A stretch of DNA of 64,000 bases from Marinicella pacifica (lineage in GTDB: Bacteria; Pseudomonadota; Gammaproteobacteria; Xanthomonadales; Marinicellaceae). Position numbers and translations under genes: made by a program. The notes below the pieces were generated by a model. It worked only from the letters and a program-made list of their open reading frames with translations, searched no databases and was not told the DNA's origin. Where the stretch lies: assembly GCF_014636635.1 (NCBI RefSeq), contig NZ_BMEO01000007.1:1-64000 (forward strand). The letters are read 5' to 3'. Below are positions 50,683 through 60,712 of the stretch, one piece after another; within the stretch, counting starts at the first letter, position 1; the number at the start of each line of letters is the position of its first letter.

Positions 50683-51000
50683 TTAGGCGTCAACCTGTTC
50701 GCCGTTTGACTTAAAAACACGCACTTTTCGGCCGTCTTCAGTCACTTTAAAACCAACGCGCTCGCCTTTTCCGGATGCGGCATTATACAGCATTACGTTA
50801 GAAGCTTGAATAGGCGCTTCCTGTGTTTTAATTCCACCTTTTTCTTCTAACTGCGGGTTTGGTTTAACATGTTTTTTAACTGTATTGACACCGTTAACAA
50901 GTAAACGCCCGTCTTTCAGAACTTTAAGCACTTTGCCTGTCTGGCCTTTGCTGCGTCCGGTGATAACGATAACTTCATCGCCTTGTTTAATTCTTTGCAT
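50683..51000 (-). CDS. rplX: 50S ribosomal protein L24
   Basis: 105 residues: [36 protein letters not shown] is the KOW motif, followed by [10 protein letters not shown] and a hydrophobic core. L24 begins 50S assembly by binding the 5' part of 23S rRNA. Between rplN and rplE. Confidence 0.97.
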   Translation of the reverse strand: MQRIKQGDEVIVITGRSKGQTGKVLKVLKDGRLLVNGVNTVKKHVKPNPQLEEKGGIKTQEAPIQASNVMLYNAASGKGERVGFKVTEDGRKVRVFKSNGEQVDA

Positions 51001-51010
51001 AATCGTTTCC

Positions 51011-51379
51011 TTATAATACTTCCGGAGCCAATGAAATAATTTTCATGAAATTACCGGATCTGAGTTCACGTGTTACGGGCCCGAAAATACGTGTACCAAT
51101 GGGCTCCAATTTTGAATTCAGCATAACCACGGCGTTGCCGTCGAAACGAATCAATGAGCCATCGCTTCTGCGGACACCTTTGCGGGTACGCACAATCACG
51201 GCGTTATAAACTTCACCTTTCTTAACTTTACCGCGCGGAATGGCTTGTTTGACTGAAACCTTAATGATGTCGCCGATGCCGGCATAACGTCGTTTGGATC
51301 CACCCAACACTTTTACACATTGCACTTCTTTGGCACCTGAGTTATCAGCCGCGGATAATCTGCTTTGCATCTGTATCAT
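51011..51379 (-). CDS. rplN: 50S ribosomal protein L14
   Basis: 122 residues: [67 protein letters not shown] and the C-terminal [25 protein letters not shown]14 lies at the subunit interface. First gene of the classical spc operon, 11 bases after rpsQ. Confidence 0.98.
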   Translation of the reverse strand: MIQMQSRLSAADNSGAKEVQCVKVLGGSKRRYAGIGDIIKVSVKQAIPRGKVKKGEVYNAVIVRTRKGVRRSDGSLIRFDGNAVVMLNSKLEPIGTRIFGPVTRELRSGNFMKIISLAPEVL

Positions 51380-51390
51380 ATCAGTACCCC

Positions 51391-51651
51391 TTAATCGTTC
51401 GACGTAACAATTTCAACCACTTTCCAGGATTTGGTCTTGGAAATGGGTCGGCATTCAGCGATTTTAACAATGTCACCTTCCTGACATTTGTTATCGGCAT
51501 CGTGCGCATGTATTTTGGTCGATTTTTTTATGTATTTTTTATACAGTGGATGTTTAATGGTGCGTTCAATCAAAACGGTTACCGTTTGGTCCATTTTATT
51601 GCTGGTCACCAGACCACTTTTAGTTCTGATCTTGTTTGTTTCTGTTGCCAT
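51391..51651 (-). CDS. rpsQ: 30S ribosomal protein S17
   Basis: 86 residues: [63 protein letters not shown] is the S17 OB fold, which binds the 5' domain of 16S rRNA early in assembly. Last gene of the S10 operon; follows rpmC by 4 bases. Confidence 0.97.
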   Translation of the reverse strand: MATETNKIRTKSGLVTSNKMDQTVTVLIERTIKHPLYKKYIKKSTKIHAHDADNKCQEGDIVKIAECRPISKTKSWKVVEIVTSND

Positions 51652-51655
51652 CGGA

Positions 51656-51844
51656 TTATCCTCTTACCTGATTCATAACGGTCTTAACACGGGCAATATC
51701 ACGACGCACTTGGCGTAATAAATGCACTTTGTTGAGTTGTCCGTTACCACGGGCCATGCGCAAATCAAATTGCTTTTGTAAAAGCCCGTTAAGCTGTTCC
51801 TGCAACTGTGCAAGATCTTTGTCTTTTAATTCTTTCGCTTGCAT
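51656..51844 (-). CDS. rpmC: 50S ribosomal protein L29
   Basis: 62 residues: [56 protein letters not shown] is the two-helix L29 at the exit tunnel, a docking point for trigger factor and SRP. Its ATG shares one base with the rplP stop (TAATG). Confidence 0.97.
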   Translation of the reverse strand: MQAKELKDKDLAQLQEQLNGLLQKQFDLRMARGNGQLNKVHLLRQVRRDIARVKTVMNQVRG

Positions 51845-52257
51845 TACATCACCGTCCGTTTAACGAATGTTGTTTGCACAGGGAACTTAGCACCTGCTTT
51901 TTCAAAAGCTGCTTTTGCCACGTCTTCTGAAACACCTTGAATTTCATAGATGACTCGACCGGGCTTAATGGCAGCTGCCCAATATTCGATGTTACCTTTA
52001 CCTTTACCCATACGAACCTCAATCGGTTTAGCAGTAACCGGCTTGTCAGGGAACACGCGAATCCATAATTTTCCGCCACGTTTTACGTGACGGGTGATGG
52101 CACGACGACCGGCTTCAATTTGACGCGCTGTCAGTAATCCCCTGGTCGTGGCCTTTAATCCAAAATCTCCGAAACTGACTTTGTTGCCACTGTTTGACAA
52201 TCCGCGGTTTCGGCCTTTTTGTTGTTTTCTGTATTTAGTTCTTTTCGGCTGTAACAT
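51844..52257 (-). CDS. rplP: 50S ribosomal protein L16
   Basis: 137 residues: [74 protein letters not shown]16 supports the A site and peptidyl-transferase centre. The arginine of GRRAI and of RAIT... region corresponds to the usual hydroxylation site in E. coli L16. It overlaps rpsC by one base. Confidence 0.98.
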   Translation of the reverse strand: MLQPKRTKYRKQQKGRNRGLSNSGNKVSFGDFGLKATTRGLLTARQIEAGRRAITRHVKRGGKLWIRVFPDKPVTAKPIEVRMGKGKGNIEYWAAAIKPGRVIYEIQGVSEDVAKAAFEKAGAKFPVQTTFVKRTVM

Positions 52258-52946
52258 TATTTTTTACCCCGAGACTTTTTGTTGCTTTTACTGTCCTTTT
52301 CCTGAGAATGCTGCTCTAAATCAAACACCTCACCTTTGTAAATCCATACTTTAATGCCGATAATGCCATAAGTTGTAAAGGCCTTAGCGGTGGCATAATC
52401 AATGTCAGCACGCAAGGTGTGTAAGGGCACCTGACCTTCACGATACCATTCAGTCCGGGCGATGTCTGCACCATTTAATCGGCCGGCTACGGCAACCCGA
52501 ATACCCAAGGCACCCAGACGCATGGCACTGCTGACAGCACGTTTCATGGCACGGCGAAACATAATCCGGCGTTCTAACTGAGAGGCAATGCCCTGAGCCA
52601 CTAAGAAGGCATCTAATTCAGGTTTGCGAATTTCATTGACACTGACATGTGTGGGCAAACCCATCATTTTTGATAACTCATTTTTAAGTTTTTCGATGTC
52701 TTCACCTTTTTTACCAATCACAATACCGGGTCTGGCACTGTGGATGGTGACACGGGCATTTTTAGCCGGACGTTCAATTTCAATCTGGCTGATGGACGCA
52801 TGCGATAATTTATCGTGCAGGTAGTCACGGACTTTAATGTCTTTGACCAGCTGATCTGCAAACTGCTCCTTTTCAGCGTACCATTTGGCATTATGCTGTT
52901 TTGATATTCCTAAGCGGATTCCTGTTGGATGTACTTTTTGACCCAT
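52257..52946 (-). CDS. rpsC: 30S ribosomal protein S3
   Basis: 229 residues: [14 protein letters not shown], a KH domain ([28 protein letters not shown]), and [41 protein letters not shown]3 forms the mRNA entry and helicase site. The C-terminal tail is short and highly charged. Length normal. Confidence 0.98.
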   Translation of the reverse strand: MGQKVHPTGIRLGISKQHNAKWYAEKEQFADQLVKDIKVRDYLHDKLSHASISQIEIERPAKNARVTIHSARPGIVIGKKGEDIEKLKNELSKMMGLPTHVSVNEIRKPELDAFLVAQGIASQLERRIMFRRAMKRAVSSAMRLGALGIRVAVAGRLNGADIARTEWYREGQVPLHTLRADIDYATAKAFTTYGIIGIKVWIYKGEVFDLEQHSQEKDSKSNKKSRGKK

Positions 52947-52956
52947 AATCTTGCCC

Positions 52957-53292
52957 TTATGATGCTTCAGCCACTTTAACAGTGATGTGGCTGGTTCTTT
53001 TTAAAATTTGTGTACCTCGACCTTTCGCGCGCGCGCGACCTCTTTTCAGCGTTGGCCCTTCATCAACGTAAATGGTGCTGATGTACAAGTCATCCACATC
53101 CAGTCCGTTGTTATGCTCAGCGTTGGCCACAGCAGACATCAAGGCTTTTTTGACAATATGAGCCGCTTTCTTAGGGCTAAATGTTAACAGCTGTTCAGCC
53201 TGTTCTACATTCATGCCGCGGACCTGATTGGCCACCAATCTCACTTTTTGGGCCGATATGTTGGCTCTTCTTAATTTAGCTTGAATTTCCAT
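52957..53292 (-). CDS. rplV: 50S ribosomal protein L22
   Basis: 111 residues: [57 protein letters not shown], then the extended loop ending in [23 protein letters not shown] that reaches the exit tunnel near the macrolide site. No deletion of the loop tip is seen. Confidence 0.98.
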   Translation of the reverse strand: MEIQAKLRRANISAQKVRLVANQVRGMNVEQAEQLLTFSPKKAAHIVKKALMSAVANAEHNNGLDVDDLYISTIYVDEGPTLKRGRARAKGRGTQILKRTSHITVKVAEAS

Positions 53293-53297
53293 CGTAT

Positions 53298-53573
53298 TTA
53301 CCTTTTTGCCTTTTTATCCGCCACGTGCGATCTGAATGTGCGGGTGGGCGAAAACTCACCGAGTTTATGACCAACCATTTCTTCTGAAATTAACACGGGA
53401 ATATGTTGTTTACCATTATGAACAGCCAAAGTTAAACCGACCATATCCGGTAAAATCATGGATCGACGCGACCATGTTTTAATGGGTTTTTTACTGTTCT
53501 CTGCAACGGCCTTGTCAACTTTTTTCATTAAGCTGACATCAACGTAAGGGCCTTTTTTAAGCGATCTTGGCAT
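53298..53573 (-). CDS. rpsS: 30S ribosomal protein S19
   Basis: 91 residues: [82 protein letters not shown]19 with S13 forms the head bridge to the large subunit. Normal length. Confidence 0.98.
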   Translation of the reverse strand: MPRSLKKGPYVDVSLMKKVDKAVAENSKKPIKTWSRRSMILPDMVGLTLAVHNGKQHIPVLISEEMVGHKLGEFSPTRTFRSHVADKKAKR

Positions 53574-53582
53574 AGTGCTACC

Positions 53583-54410
53583 TTATTTCTTGTTTCTGTT
53601 GCGTACAATGAACTGATCTGTTCGCTTGTTTTTACGCGTTTTATGTCCTTTAGTGGAGACGCCCCACGGTGTAACCGGATGACGACCACCAGAGGTCCTT
53701 CCTTCACCACCGCCGTGCGGATGGTCAACTGGATTCATGGCAACTCCCCGTACAGTCGGGCGAATACCTCGCCAACGACTGGCACCGGCTTTGCCGATTT
53801 TTTCTAAATTGTGCTCACTGTTAGAAACCACACCCAAAGTGGCGCGGCATTGCGCCGGAACTTTGCGGGTCTCTCCGGAACGTAATCGTAATGTGGCATA
53901 AATGCCTTCTTTGGCCACCAAACGAACTGAAGTGCCGGCACTGCGTGCCAATTGTCCGCCTTTGCCGGGTTTCATTTCCACGTTATGAACAACGGTACCC
54001 ACCGGAATATTATCCAACGGCAAGCAGTTACCGACTTTAATGGCCACCGAAGTACCTGATACAACTTCCATACCCGGCTCCAGTTCTTTTGGTGCCAGAA
54101 TGTAACGCTTTTCACCATCGGTATATTGCAGTAAAGCGATATAGGCACTGCGGTTTGGATCATATTCGATACGCACCACTTTGGCACTGATGTCGTCTTT
54201 GTTACGGCGAAAATCAATCACACGGTATTTTTGTTTGTGACCGCCGCCTATGTGTCTGCTGGTAATACGACCCTTGTTATTACGACCGCCTGTTTTAGAT
54301 TTCTTTTCTGTCAAACTGGCTTCGGGACGACCTTTATATAAATCGGTCCGTTTTACTTTAACGGTACCGCGACGACCCGGAGAAGTTGGTTTATGTTTAA
54401 TTAATGCCAC
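53583..54410 (-). CDS. rplB: 50S ribosomal protein L2
   Basis: 275 residues: [52 protein letters not shown] and the C-terminal [26 protein letters not shown]. The His in the [16 protein letters not shown] segment corresponds to His229 of E. coli L2, needed for peptidyl transfer. Normal length. Confidence 0.98.
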   Translation of the reverse strand: MALIKHKPTSPGRRGTVKVKRTDLYKGRPEASLTEKKSKTGGRNNKGRITSRHIGGGHKQKYRVIDFRRNKDDISAKVVRIEYDPNRSAYIALLQYTDGEKRYILAPKELEPGMEVVSGTSVAIKVGNCLPLDNIPVGTVVHNVEMKPGKGGQLARSAGTSVRLVAKEGIYATLRLRSGETRKVPAQCRATLGVVSNSEHNLEKIGKAGASRWRGIRPTVRGVAMNPVDHPHGGGEGRTSGGRHPVTPWGVSTKGHKTRKNKRTDQFIVRNRNKK

Positions 54411-54424
54411 TTTTGCTCTCCTAA

Positions 54425-54724
54425 TTATTCAGCTTTGGCGCCAAAGTCAATCATCTGATCCTGTTTGATGCGAACGTAGGCTTTTTTCCAATCCGGACGT
54501 TTACCGGTTTTCATGCGAAAACTTTTGGTTTTGCCTTTTACGTTTAACACCGAAACATTGAGTACATCGACTTTGAACAACTGCTCAACGGCTGATTTAA
54601 TTTGTTGTTTGTTGGCTGATTTAGCCACTTTAAACACATACTGGTTGGCTAATTCACCCACACGGTTTGATTTCTCTGAAATCACCGGCGATAAAATTGT
54701 TGTGTATAAATTATTTAAACTCAT
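54425..54724 (-). CDS. rplW: 50S ribosomal protein L23
   Basis: 99 residues: [65 protein letters not shown] is L23, which binds SRP and trigger factor at the exit tunnel. Start at ATG 54724: AGGAG is 8 bases before and ATGA overlaps the rplD stop. A GTG three codons upstream is less likely. Confidence 0.96.
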   Translation of the reverse strand: MSLNNLYTTILSPVISEKSNRVGELANQYVFKVAKSANKQQIKSAVEQLFKVDVLNVSVLNVKGKTKSFRMKTGKRPDWKKAYVRIKQDQMIDFGAKAE

Positions 54725-55326
54725 GCTAACCACTCCTCAATCTGTTTAATGGCATCAACGGTCATCAACACCTTATCGGCAGCCACCAATGAAACCGGGT
54801 CTATACCCAAAGCATTGATGACATAAACATGGGGCAGATTGTTGGTTGAACGTACCAGGTTATCACTGGGTGTCACATCAACCAGCAATGCCTTATCAGC
54901 CTTATGCTTTGCCAACAATTCAATGGCTTCCTTGGTTTTGCCATTGGCCGTGTCTAAGCTGTCCACCACAACCAGTCGTTCATTTCTGTTTAACTCAGAA
55001 AGAATGGTTTTCATGGCGGCGCGGTACATCTTGGTGTTGACTTTTTGACTGAAATCGCGTGGCGATGCCGCAAAAGTCTTACCACCACCCACCCATATCG
55101 GGCTGCGAATGGTACCTGCTCTGGCGCGGCCGGTGCCTTTTTGTTTCCAGGGTTTTGAACCGCCGCCGCTGACCGCCGAGCGGTTTTTCTGGGCTTTGGT
55201 TCCGGCACGACCGGTGGCCAGATAAGCGGTCACCACCTGGTGCACCAAGGCTTCAGAATAATCTCTGTTAAAAACAGATTCTGAAACGTCAACTTTTTGT
55301 TTTTTTCCTGATACTGTCAGTTCCAC
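54721..55326 (-). CDS. rplD: 50S ribosomal protein L4
   Basis: 201 residues: [72 protein letters not shown] is the tunnel-loop region. In E. coli L4 represses the S10 operon through the leader. The C-terminal half binds the 23S domain I. Normal length; overlaps rplW. Confidence 0.98.
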   Translation of the reverse strand: MELTVSGKKQKVDVSESVFNRDYSEALVHQVVTAYLATGRAGTKAQKNRSAVSGGGSKPWKQKGTGRARAGTIRSPIWVGGGKTFAASPRDFSQKVNTKMYRAAMKTILSELNRNERLVVVDSLDTANGKTKEAIELLAKHKADKALLVDVTPSDNLVRSTNNLPHVYVINALGIDPVSLVAADKVLMTVDAIKQIEEWLA

Positions 55327-55346
55327 AATAATTCTCCAAAATCTGT

Positions 55347-55967
55347 TTAAGCTAAGGGGCTGACCACAACCAAACTTTGTTTAGCACCGGGCACAGCACC
55401 TTTGATTAACAGCAGACCTTTTTCCACGTCCACTTTAACCAGTTCCAAATTACGGGTTGTGACTTGTTCAGCACCCATGTGTCCGGACATTTTTTTGCCC
55501 TTAAACACGCGACCGGGGGTCTGGCACTGGCCGATTGAGCCGGGCGCACGGTGACTCAGTGAGTTACCGTGAGTGGCGTCTTGCATATGAAAGTTATAAC
55601 GCTTAATAACACCTTGGTAACCTTTACCTTTACTGGTGCCGGTGACATTCACTTTCTGACCGTCTTCAAACATAGTCAGCTCAATGGCATCACCGACGCT
55701 GAATGCCTGATCAGTGCGAAATTCTTTACTGACAGCACCCGCTTCAATACCGGCCTTTTTAAAATGGCCCGCCGTTGGCGCATTGACTTTAGATTGCTTA
55801 CGCGAACCTGTGGTCACCTGAACGGCCTGATAACCATCGGTGTCCACGGATTTAACCTGAGCCACTATATTCGGCTCAACATTGATAACTGTGACTGGTA
55901 CAGACTCACCTTTATCGTTGAAAACGCGCGTCATTCCGACTTTTTTACCTATAATTCCTAATGACAT
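55347..55967 (-). CDS. rplC: 50S ribosomal protein L3
   Basis: 206 residues: [45 protein letters not shown] and [33 protein letters not shown]. The Gln of GSIGQC corresponds to the PrmB methylation site of E. coli L3 (usually GQN there). Starts the 50S assembly together with L24. Confidence 0.98.
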   Translation of the reverse strand: MSLGIIGKKVGMTRVFNDKGESVPVTVINVEPNIVAQVKSVDTDGYQAVQVTTGSRKQSKVNAPTAGHFKKAGIEAGAVSKEFRTDQAFSVGDAIELTMFEDGQKVNVTGTSKGKGYQGVIKRYNFHMQDATHGNSLSHRAPGSIGQCQTPGRVFKGKKMSGHMGAEQVTTRNLELVKVDVEKGLLLIKGAVPGAKQSLVVVSPLA

Positions 55968-55977
55968 TTTTCAACTC

Positions 55978-56289
55978 CTAATTCAATTGAATCTGAACAT
56001 CTACACCGGCAGATAAATCCAGTTTCATCAATGCGTCCACTGTTTTATCATTTGGATCAACGATGTCCACCAAGCGTTTGTGGGTACGAATTTCATATTG
56101 ATCCCGCGCGTCTTTGTTGACGTGTGGAGATGTCAATACCGTGTACCGCTCAATTTTTGTCGGTAACGGAATCGGTCCACGGACCTGGGCTCCGGTTCGT
56201 TTTGCCGTATCGACAATTCTGCCTGCCGATTGATCAATGAGTTTATGATCAAACGCTTTGAGTCTAATTCTGATTTTTTGACCAGCCAT
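55978..56289 (-). CDS. rpsJ: 30S ribosomal protein S10 (NusE)
   Basis: 103 residues: [97 protein letters not shown]10 is also NusE, an antitermination partner of NusB. First gene of the S10 operon, 57 bases after tuf, with a hairpin between. Confidence 0.98.
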   Translation of the reverse strand: MAGQKIRIRLKAFDHKLIDQSAGRIVDTAKRTGAQVRGPIPLPTKIERYTVLTSPHVNKDARDQYEIRTHKRLVDIVDPNDKTVDALMKLDLSAGVDVQIQLN

Positions 56290-56309
56290 GTTAATTTGCC
56301 TCTGATTAA

Positions 56310-56334
56310 GGGCAATAACGTTTCGCTATTGCCC
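56310..56334 (-). repeat. Eleven-bp hairpin between tuf and rpsJ
   Basis: On the minus strand GGGCAATAGCG and CGTTATTGCCC form an 11-bp stem (one G-T pair) with an AAA loop. No T-run follows, so full termination is unlikely; it may be an attenuator, RNase site or S10-operon leader element. Confidence 0.6.
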
Positions 56335-56346
56335 GGGATTAATTAA

Positions 56347-57537
56347 TTATTCAATAATTTTAGCCACAACACCCGCACCCACAGTACGGCCACCTTCACG
56401 AATCGCAAAGCGTAAACCTTCGTCCATCGCAATCGGTGCAATTAATTCAACAACCATCTTAACGTTGTCACCAGGCATAACCATCTCAACGCCTTCAGGT
56501 AACTCACAGGCACCGGTCACATCCGTGGTACGGAAATAAAACTGTGGACGGTATCCTTTGAAAAATGGGGTGTGACGCCCGCCTTCGTCTTTGCTCAATA
56601 CATAGACTTCGGCTTCAAATTTAGTGTGCGGTGTAATCGTACCGGGCTTAGCCAGTACCTGACCACGCTCCACATCATCACGCTTGGTACCACGTAACAA
56701 AATACCCACGTTATCACCGGCCTCACCTGAATCCAGTAACTTACGGAACATTTCAACTCCGGTACACGTGGTTTTGGTGGTGTCACGGATACCCACAATC
56801 TCTAATTCGTCACCAACATTCACAATGCCGGTTTCAATACGGCCGGTGACCACAGTACCGCGACCTGAAATTGAGAAAATGTCTTCAATCGGCATCAAAA
56901 ATGGTTTCGCTGTGTCACGCTCAGGCTCAGGGAAATAAGAATCCATTTCCTCAAGCAGCTTCTCAACAGCAGGTACCCCGATATCACTGGTGTCGCCTTC
57001 TAAGGCTTTTAAGGCTGATCCTTTCACCAATGGGGTGTCATCACCTGGAAACTCATAGTCATTTAATAACTCACGAACTTCCATTTCAACCAACTCCAAC
57101 AACTCTTCGTCATCAACCTGGTCACATTTGTTCAAGAAAACAACAATATAAGGTACGCCAACCTGACGTGCCAGCAGAATGTGCTCACGGGTTTGTGGCA
57201 TCGGACCGTCAGCGGCCGATACAACCAAAATCGCACCATCCATTTGTGCTGCACCGGTGATCATGTTTTTCACATAGTCAGCGTGGCCCGGACAATCCAC
57301 GTGGGCGTAATGACGGTTGTCGGTTTCATATTCTACGTGTGCCGTAGAAATGGTGATACCACGCTCTCTTTCCTCTGGCGCGTTATCAATTTGATCGTAA
57401 TCTTTAAAATCACCACCTTGCTTTTCCGCAGCAACTTTTGTGATCGCTGCAGTCAAGGTCGTTTTACCGTGGTCAACGTGACCGATTGTGCCCACGTTTA
57501 CATGGGGCTTGGTGCGTTCAAATTTTTCTTTTGACAT
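56347..57537 (-). CDS. tuf: Elongation factor Tu
   Basis: A 396-residue GTPase that delivers aminoacyl-tRNA. G1 [11 protein letters not shown]3 DCPGHAD, G4 NKCDQVDD and C-terminal VAKIIE are present, with the effector region around GITIS. I start it at ATG 57537 ([20 protein letters not shown]) because GAGAG precedes; an open frame continues 45 codons into the fusA end with no support. Only one tuf copy is inside this window. Confidence 0.98.
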   Translation of the reverse strand: MSKEKFERTKPHVNVGTIGHVDHGKTTLTAAITKVAAEKQGGDFKDYDQIDNAPEERERGITISTAHVEYETDNRHYAHVDCPGHADYVKNMITGAAQMDGAILVVSAADGPMPQTREHILLARQVGVPYIVVFLNKCDQVDDEELLELVEMEVRELLNDYEFPGDDTPLVKGSALKALEGDTSDIGVPAVEKLLEEMDSYFPEPERDTAKPFLMPIEDIFSISGRGTVVTGRIETGIVNVGDELEIVGIRDTTKTTCTGVEMFRKLLDSGEAGDNVGILLRGTKRDDVERGQVLAKPGTITPHTKFEAEVYVLSKDEGGRHTPFFKGYRPQFYFRTTDVTGACELPEGVEMVMPGDNVKMVVELIAPIAMDEGLRFAIREGGRTVGAGVVAKIIE

Positions 57538-57556
57538 CGTCAATCTCTCAAATGTA

Positions 57557-59644
57557 TTAATATCCTGTTTTTTCTGCCAACACCTCGGCCGGTGCCTCGC
57601 TGTAATGATCAAATTCCATCGAGTAACTGGCACGACCTTGGGTCGCAGAGCGCAGTGCTGTGGCGTAGCCAAACATTTCTGCTAAGGGAACCTGACACTT
57701 AATCACTTTCCCGGTGGGCGAATCATCAATGCCGTCTAAGGCACCACGTCGGCGATTAACATCGCCAACCACATCACCCATGTATTCTTCCGGTGTCGCC
57801 ACTTCAACCCGCATTATAGGTTCAAGCAACACCGGCCCGGCAGCCTTGGCGCCGTTTCTAAACGCCATGGAACCGGCCACTTTAAAAGCCATTTCATTGG
57901 AATCCACTTCATGAAATGAACCATCAAATAATGTCACCCGACAATCCACTACCGGATAACCGGCCAAAACACCATTGGCCATTTGTTCCTGTATGCCTTT
58001 GTCAACCGGTGCGATGTATTCTTTCGGAATGACACCACCTGATATTTTGTTAACAAATTCATAACCAAAACCCTGTTCCATGGGTTCAATTTTAATTTTT
58101 ACATGCCCATATTGGCCGCGACCGCCGGATTGTTTCACAAACTTACCCTCTTGTTCAACAACTTTTGTCACTGTTTCGCGGTATGCCACCTGCGGGTTAC
58201 CCACATTGGCCGCCACTTTAAATTCGCGTTGCATCCGATCAACAATAATCTCCAGATGTAACTCACCCATACCGGAGATAATGGTTTGGCCGGATTCTTC
58301 ATCCGTGGCGACTTTAAAGGAAGGATCCTCTAAAGCCAGTTTTGCCAAAGCCGTCGCCATTTTTTCCTGGTCACTGGTGGTTTTTGGCTCCACCGCCACT
58401 GCAATCACAGGTTCCGGAAATTCCATGCGCTCCAAAGTGATGACTTCATCCACATCACACAACGTTTCACCGGTGCCGACATCTTTCAAACCAACGGCAG
58501 CCACAATATCACCGGCCCGCACTTCCTGCACTTCTTCGCGGCTGTTGGCGTGCATTTGCAATAAGCGTCCAATTCGTTCTTTGCGGTCTTTAATGGGGTT
58601 GAATACCGTGTCACCGGATTTGAGCACCCCTGAATAAACCCGAAAAAACACCAAATTACCCACAAATGGATCGGTCGCTATTTTAAACGCCAGTGCCGCA
58701 AAGGGATCGTCATCAGTCGGGTGCCGCTCACCCTGTTCACCATCCGGCAAAACACCTGAGATGGCCGGTACGTCCGTAGGGGCCGGCATAATTTCGATGA
58801 CCTTATCCAACATGGCCTGAACACCTTTGTTTTTAAAGGCCGTGCCGCACAAGCAACATACGATTTCGTTATTAATGGTTCCTTTTCTTAAGCCGGCGAT
58901 GATTTCATCATAGCTTAAATCGCCTGACTCAAGGTACTGGTCCATCAGACCTTCGTTGGCCTCAGCGGCCGCTTCCAGAACCAGCTCACGGGCTGCTTGT
59001 GCAGCATCCAATAAATCAGCCGGAATGTCTTTGAGCTCAAAAGTAACGCCCATGTCACTTTCGTCCCAGTAAACAGCCTGCATTCTGAGTAAATCAATAA
59101 CGCCTTGAAAGCTGTCTTCAGCGCCTATCGGCAACTGAACAGGCACCGCCCTGGCACCCAATCTGTTTTTTATTTGTTCAACCACACGGTTAAAATCGGC
59201 ACCGGTGCGATCCATTTTATTGACAAAAGCCATTCGCGGCACCTGGTATTTATCCGCCTGACGCCACACGGTTTCAGATTGCGGCTCAACACCTCCGACG
59301 GCACAAAACACTGCCACCGCACCATCTAACACCCTTAACGAGCGCTCCACCTCAATGGTGAAATCAACGTGACCGGGCGTATCAATGATGTTGATACGGT
59401 GTTTGTCAAACTGACCATCCATACCCTGCCAAAAACAGGTGGTGGCTGCAGAGGTAATGGTGATACCCCGCTCTTGCTCTTGCTCCATCCAATCCATAAC
59501 GGCATTACCATCATGGACCTCGCCTAACTTATGCGAGATACCGGTATAAAACAGAATCCGTTCTGTGGTGGTTGTTTTACCGGCGTCAATGTGGGCCATA
59601 ATACCGATGTTACGGTATTTTGTAATGTCTGTATCGCGACCCAC
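57557..59644 (-). CDS. fusA: Elongation factor G
   Basis: A 695-residue translocase GTPase. G1 [20 protein letters not shown]2 region [14 protein letters not shown]3 [13 protein letters not shown]4 [10 protein letters not shown], then domains II-V with [25 protein letters not shown] (domain IV) and the C-terminal [13 protein letters not shown]. Length normal for EF-G1. Between rpsG and tuf. Confidence 0.98.
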   Translation of the reverse strand: MGRDTDITKYRNIGIMAHIDAGKTTTTERILFYTGISHKLGEVHDGNAVMDWMEQEQERGITITSAATTCFWQGMDGQFDKHRINIIDTPGHVDFTIEVERSLRVLDGAVAVFCAVGGVEPQSETVWRQADKYQVPRMAFVNKMDRTGADFNRVVEQIKNRLGARAVPVQLPIGAEDSFQGVIDLLRMQAVYWDESDMGVTFELKDIPADLLDAAQAARELVLEAAAEANEGLMDQYLESGDLSYDEIIAGLRKGTINNEIVCCLCGTAFKNKGVQAMLDKVIEIMPAPTDVPAISGVLPDGEQGERHPTDDDPFAALAFKIATDPFVGNLVFFRVYSGVLKSGDTVFNPIKDRKERIGRLLQMHANSREEVQEVRAGDIVAAVGLKDVGTGETLCDVDEVITLERMEFPEPVIAVAVEPKTTSDQEKMATALAKLALEDPSFKVATDEESGQTIISGMGELHLEIIVDRMQREFKVAANVGNPQVAYRETVTKVVEQEGKFVKQSGGRGQYGHVKIKIEPMEQGFGYEFVNKISGGVIPKEYIAPVDKGIQEQMANGVLAGYPVVDCRVTLFDGSFHEVDSNEMAFKVAGSMAFRNGAKAAGPVLLEPIMRVEVATPEEYMGDVVGDVNRRRGALDGIDDSPTGKVIKCQVPLAEMFGYATALRSATQGRASYSMEFDHYSEAPAEVLAEKTGY

Positions 59645-59668
59645 TTCAATATCCTAATCCTAAGGTGA

Positions 59669-60139
59669 TTACCAACGGTAGTGCGCAAAAGCCTTATTGG
59701 CTTCAGCCATTTTATGCACTTCTTCACGTCGTTTCATGGCAGCACCACGGTCATGCAGGGCATCCAGCATTTCGCCGGCCAGTTTGGACGGCATGTTGGA
59801 TTCGCCCCGTTTTCGGGCGGCATCAATCATCCAACGCATGGCCAGAGCCATTTGGCGACGAGGACGCACTTCCACCGGCACCTGGTAAGTGGCACCACCC
59901 ACACGGCGCGACTTGACTTCAACCATCGGCTTGACTTTTTCTAAAGCGCGTTCGGTGATCTCAACGATATCACCTTTTTCTTTAGCAGCCACTTGCTCCA
60001 TGGCACCATAAACAATTCGCTCAGCGACCGCTTTTTTGCCACTTTTCATGACCATATTGATGTATTTACTGATCAATTCACTGCCGTGCTTTGGATCCGG
60101 TAATACTTCTCGTTTAAAATTGCTTCTTTTTCTCGACAT
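59669..60139 (-). CDS. rpsG: 30S ribosomal protein S7
   Basis: 156 residues: [80 protein letters not shown] and HYRW end. S7 starts assembly of the 16S 3' domain and, in E. coli, is the str-operon repressor. The sequence ends in Tyr-Arg-Trp, the usual short form. Confidence 0.98.
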   Translation of the reverse strand: MSRKRSNFKREVLPDPKHGSELISKYINMVMKSGKKAVAERIVYGAMEQVAAKEKGDIVEITERALEKVKPMVEVKSRRVGGATYQVPVEVRPRRQMALAMRWMIDAARKRGESNMPSKLAGEMLDALHDRGAAMKRREEVHKMAEANKAFAHYRW

Positions 60140-60155
60140 GATGTCTACCTATTGA

Positions 60156-60527
60156 TTATTTAGGGCGTTTTGCGCCGTATTTTGATCGACCCTGACGGCG
60201 CTCACTGACACCGGCAGTGTCCAGTGCACCGCGAACAATGTGGTAACGCACACCGGGTAAGTCTTTTACACGACCACCCCGAATCAATACGATAGAGTGT
60301 TCTTGTAAATTATGTCCTTCACCGCCAATATAGCAAGTTACCTCATAGCCGTTAGTTAATCTGACACGCGCCACTTTACGCAAAGCCGAGTTTGGCTTTT
60401 TTGGCGTTGTGGTATAGACACGCGCACAAACACCCCGTTTTTGGGGGCAGCCTTCCAGCGCGGGCACATTTGTTTTTTCAATGTTGTCTTTTCTTGGTTT
60501 TCGAACCAATTGATTTACTGTTGCCAT
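60156..60527 (-). CDS. rpsL: 30S ribosomal protein S12
   Basis: A 123-residue protein: [79 protein letters not shown]. Lys in [13 protein letters not shown] and in GRVKDLPG match the wild-type, streptomycin-sensitive form. I take ATG 60527 as start; a TTG two codons upstream (60533) is better spaced from AGG and cannot be excluded. First gene of the str operon. Confidence 0.97.
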   Translation of the reverse strand: MATVNQLVRKPRKDNIEKTNVPALEGCPQKRGVCARVYTTTPKKPNSALRKVARVRLTNGYEVTCYIGGEGHNLQEHSIVLIRGGRVKDLPGVRYHIVRGALDTAGVSERRQGRSKYGAKRPK

Positions 60528-60586
60528 ATGCAAAATTTACCTGATTGAAGAGGCATTTAATTAATTTAAAGACCTCCAGAAATAAA

Positions 60587-60616
60587 CGACAGGCCGATTA
60601 AAAAATCAGCCTGTCG
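60587..60616 (-). terminator. Hairpin before rpsL: rpoC terminator or str leader
   Basis: CGACAGGC (60587-60594) and GCCTGTCG (60609-60616) form an 8-bp stem, extended by GATT/AATC after one mismatch, with an A-rich loop; on the minus strand TTTATTTC follows. It could end rpoC transcripts, but a promoter at 60632-60660 lies upstream of it. Confidence 0.6.
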
Positions 60617-60631
60617 AATTAAAGAACGGGG

Positions 60632-60660
60632 ATTTTAGTTTTTTACCCCTCAATAGTCAA
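60632..60660 (-). promoter_or_regulatory. Strong sigma-70 promoter of the str operon
   Basis: TTGACT (60655-60660) and TAAAAT (60632-60637) are 17 bases apart on the minus strand, each 5 of 6 from consensus. Transcription would start near 60625, so the hairpin 60587-60616 would be in the first 40 bases of the RNA. Confidence 0.75.
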
Positions 60661-60712
60661 GAACAGATTTTGATTTTTCTGCCTGACAAATACCCGTCAT
60701 ATACTGTGCAGA

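Noticed and set aside
50670-50720. Extended N-terminus of L5
   Set aside because: It lies within rplX, and the ATG at 50669 has its own ribosome site.
57538-57672. Extended N-terminus of EF-Tu
   Set aside because: It reads back into the fusA end; EF-Tu proteins begin [10 protein letters not shown].
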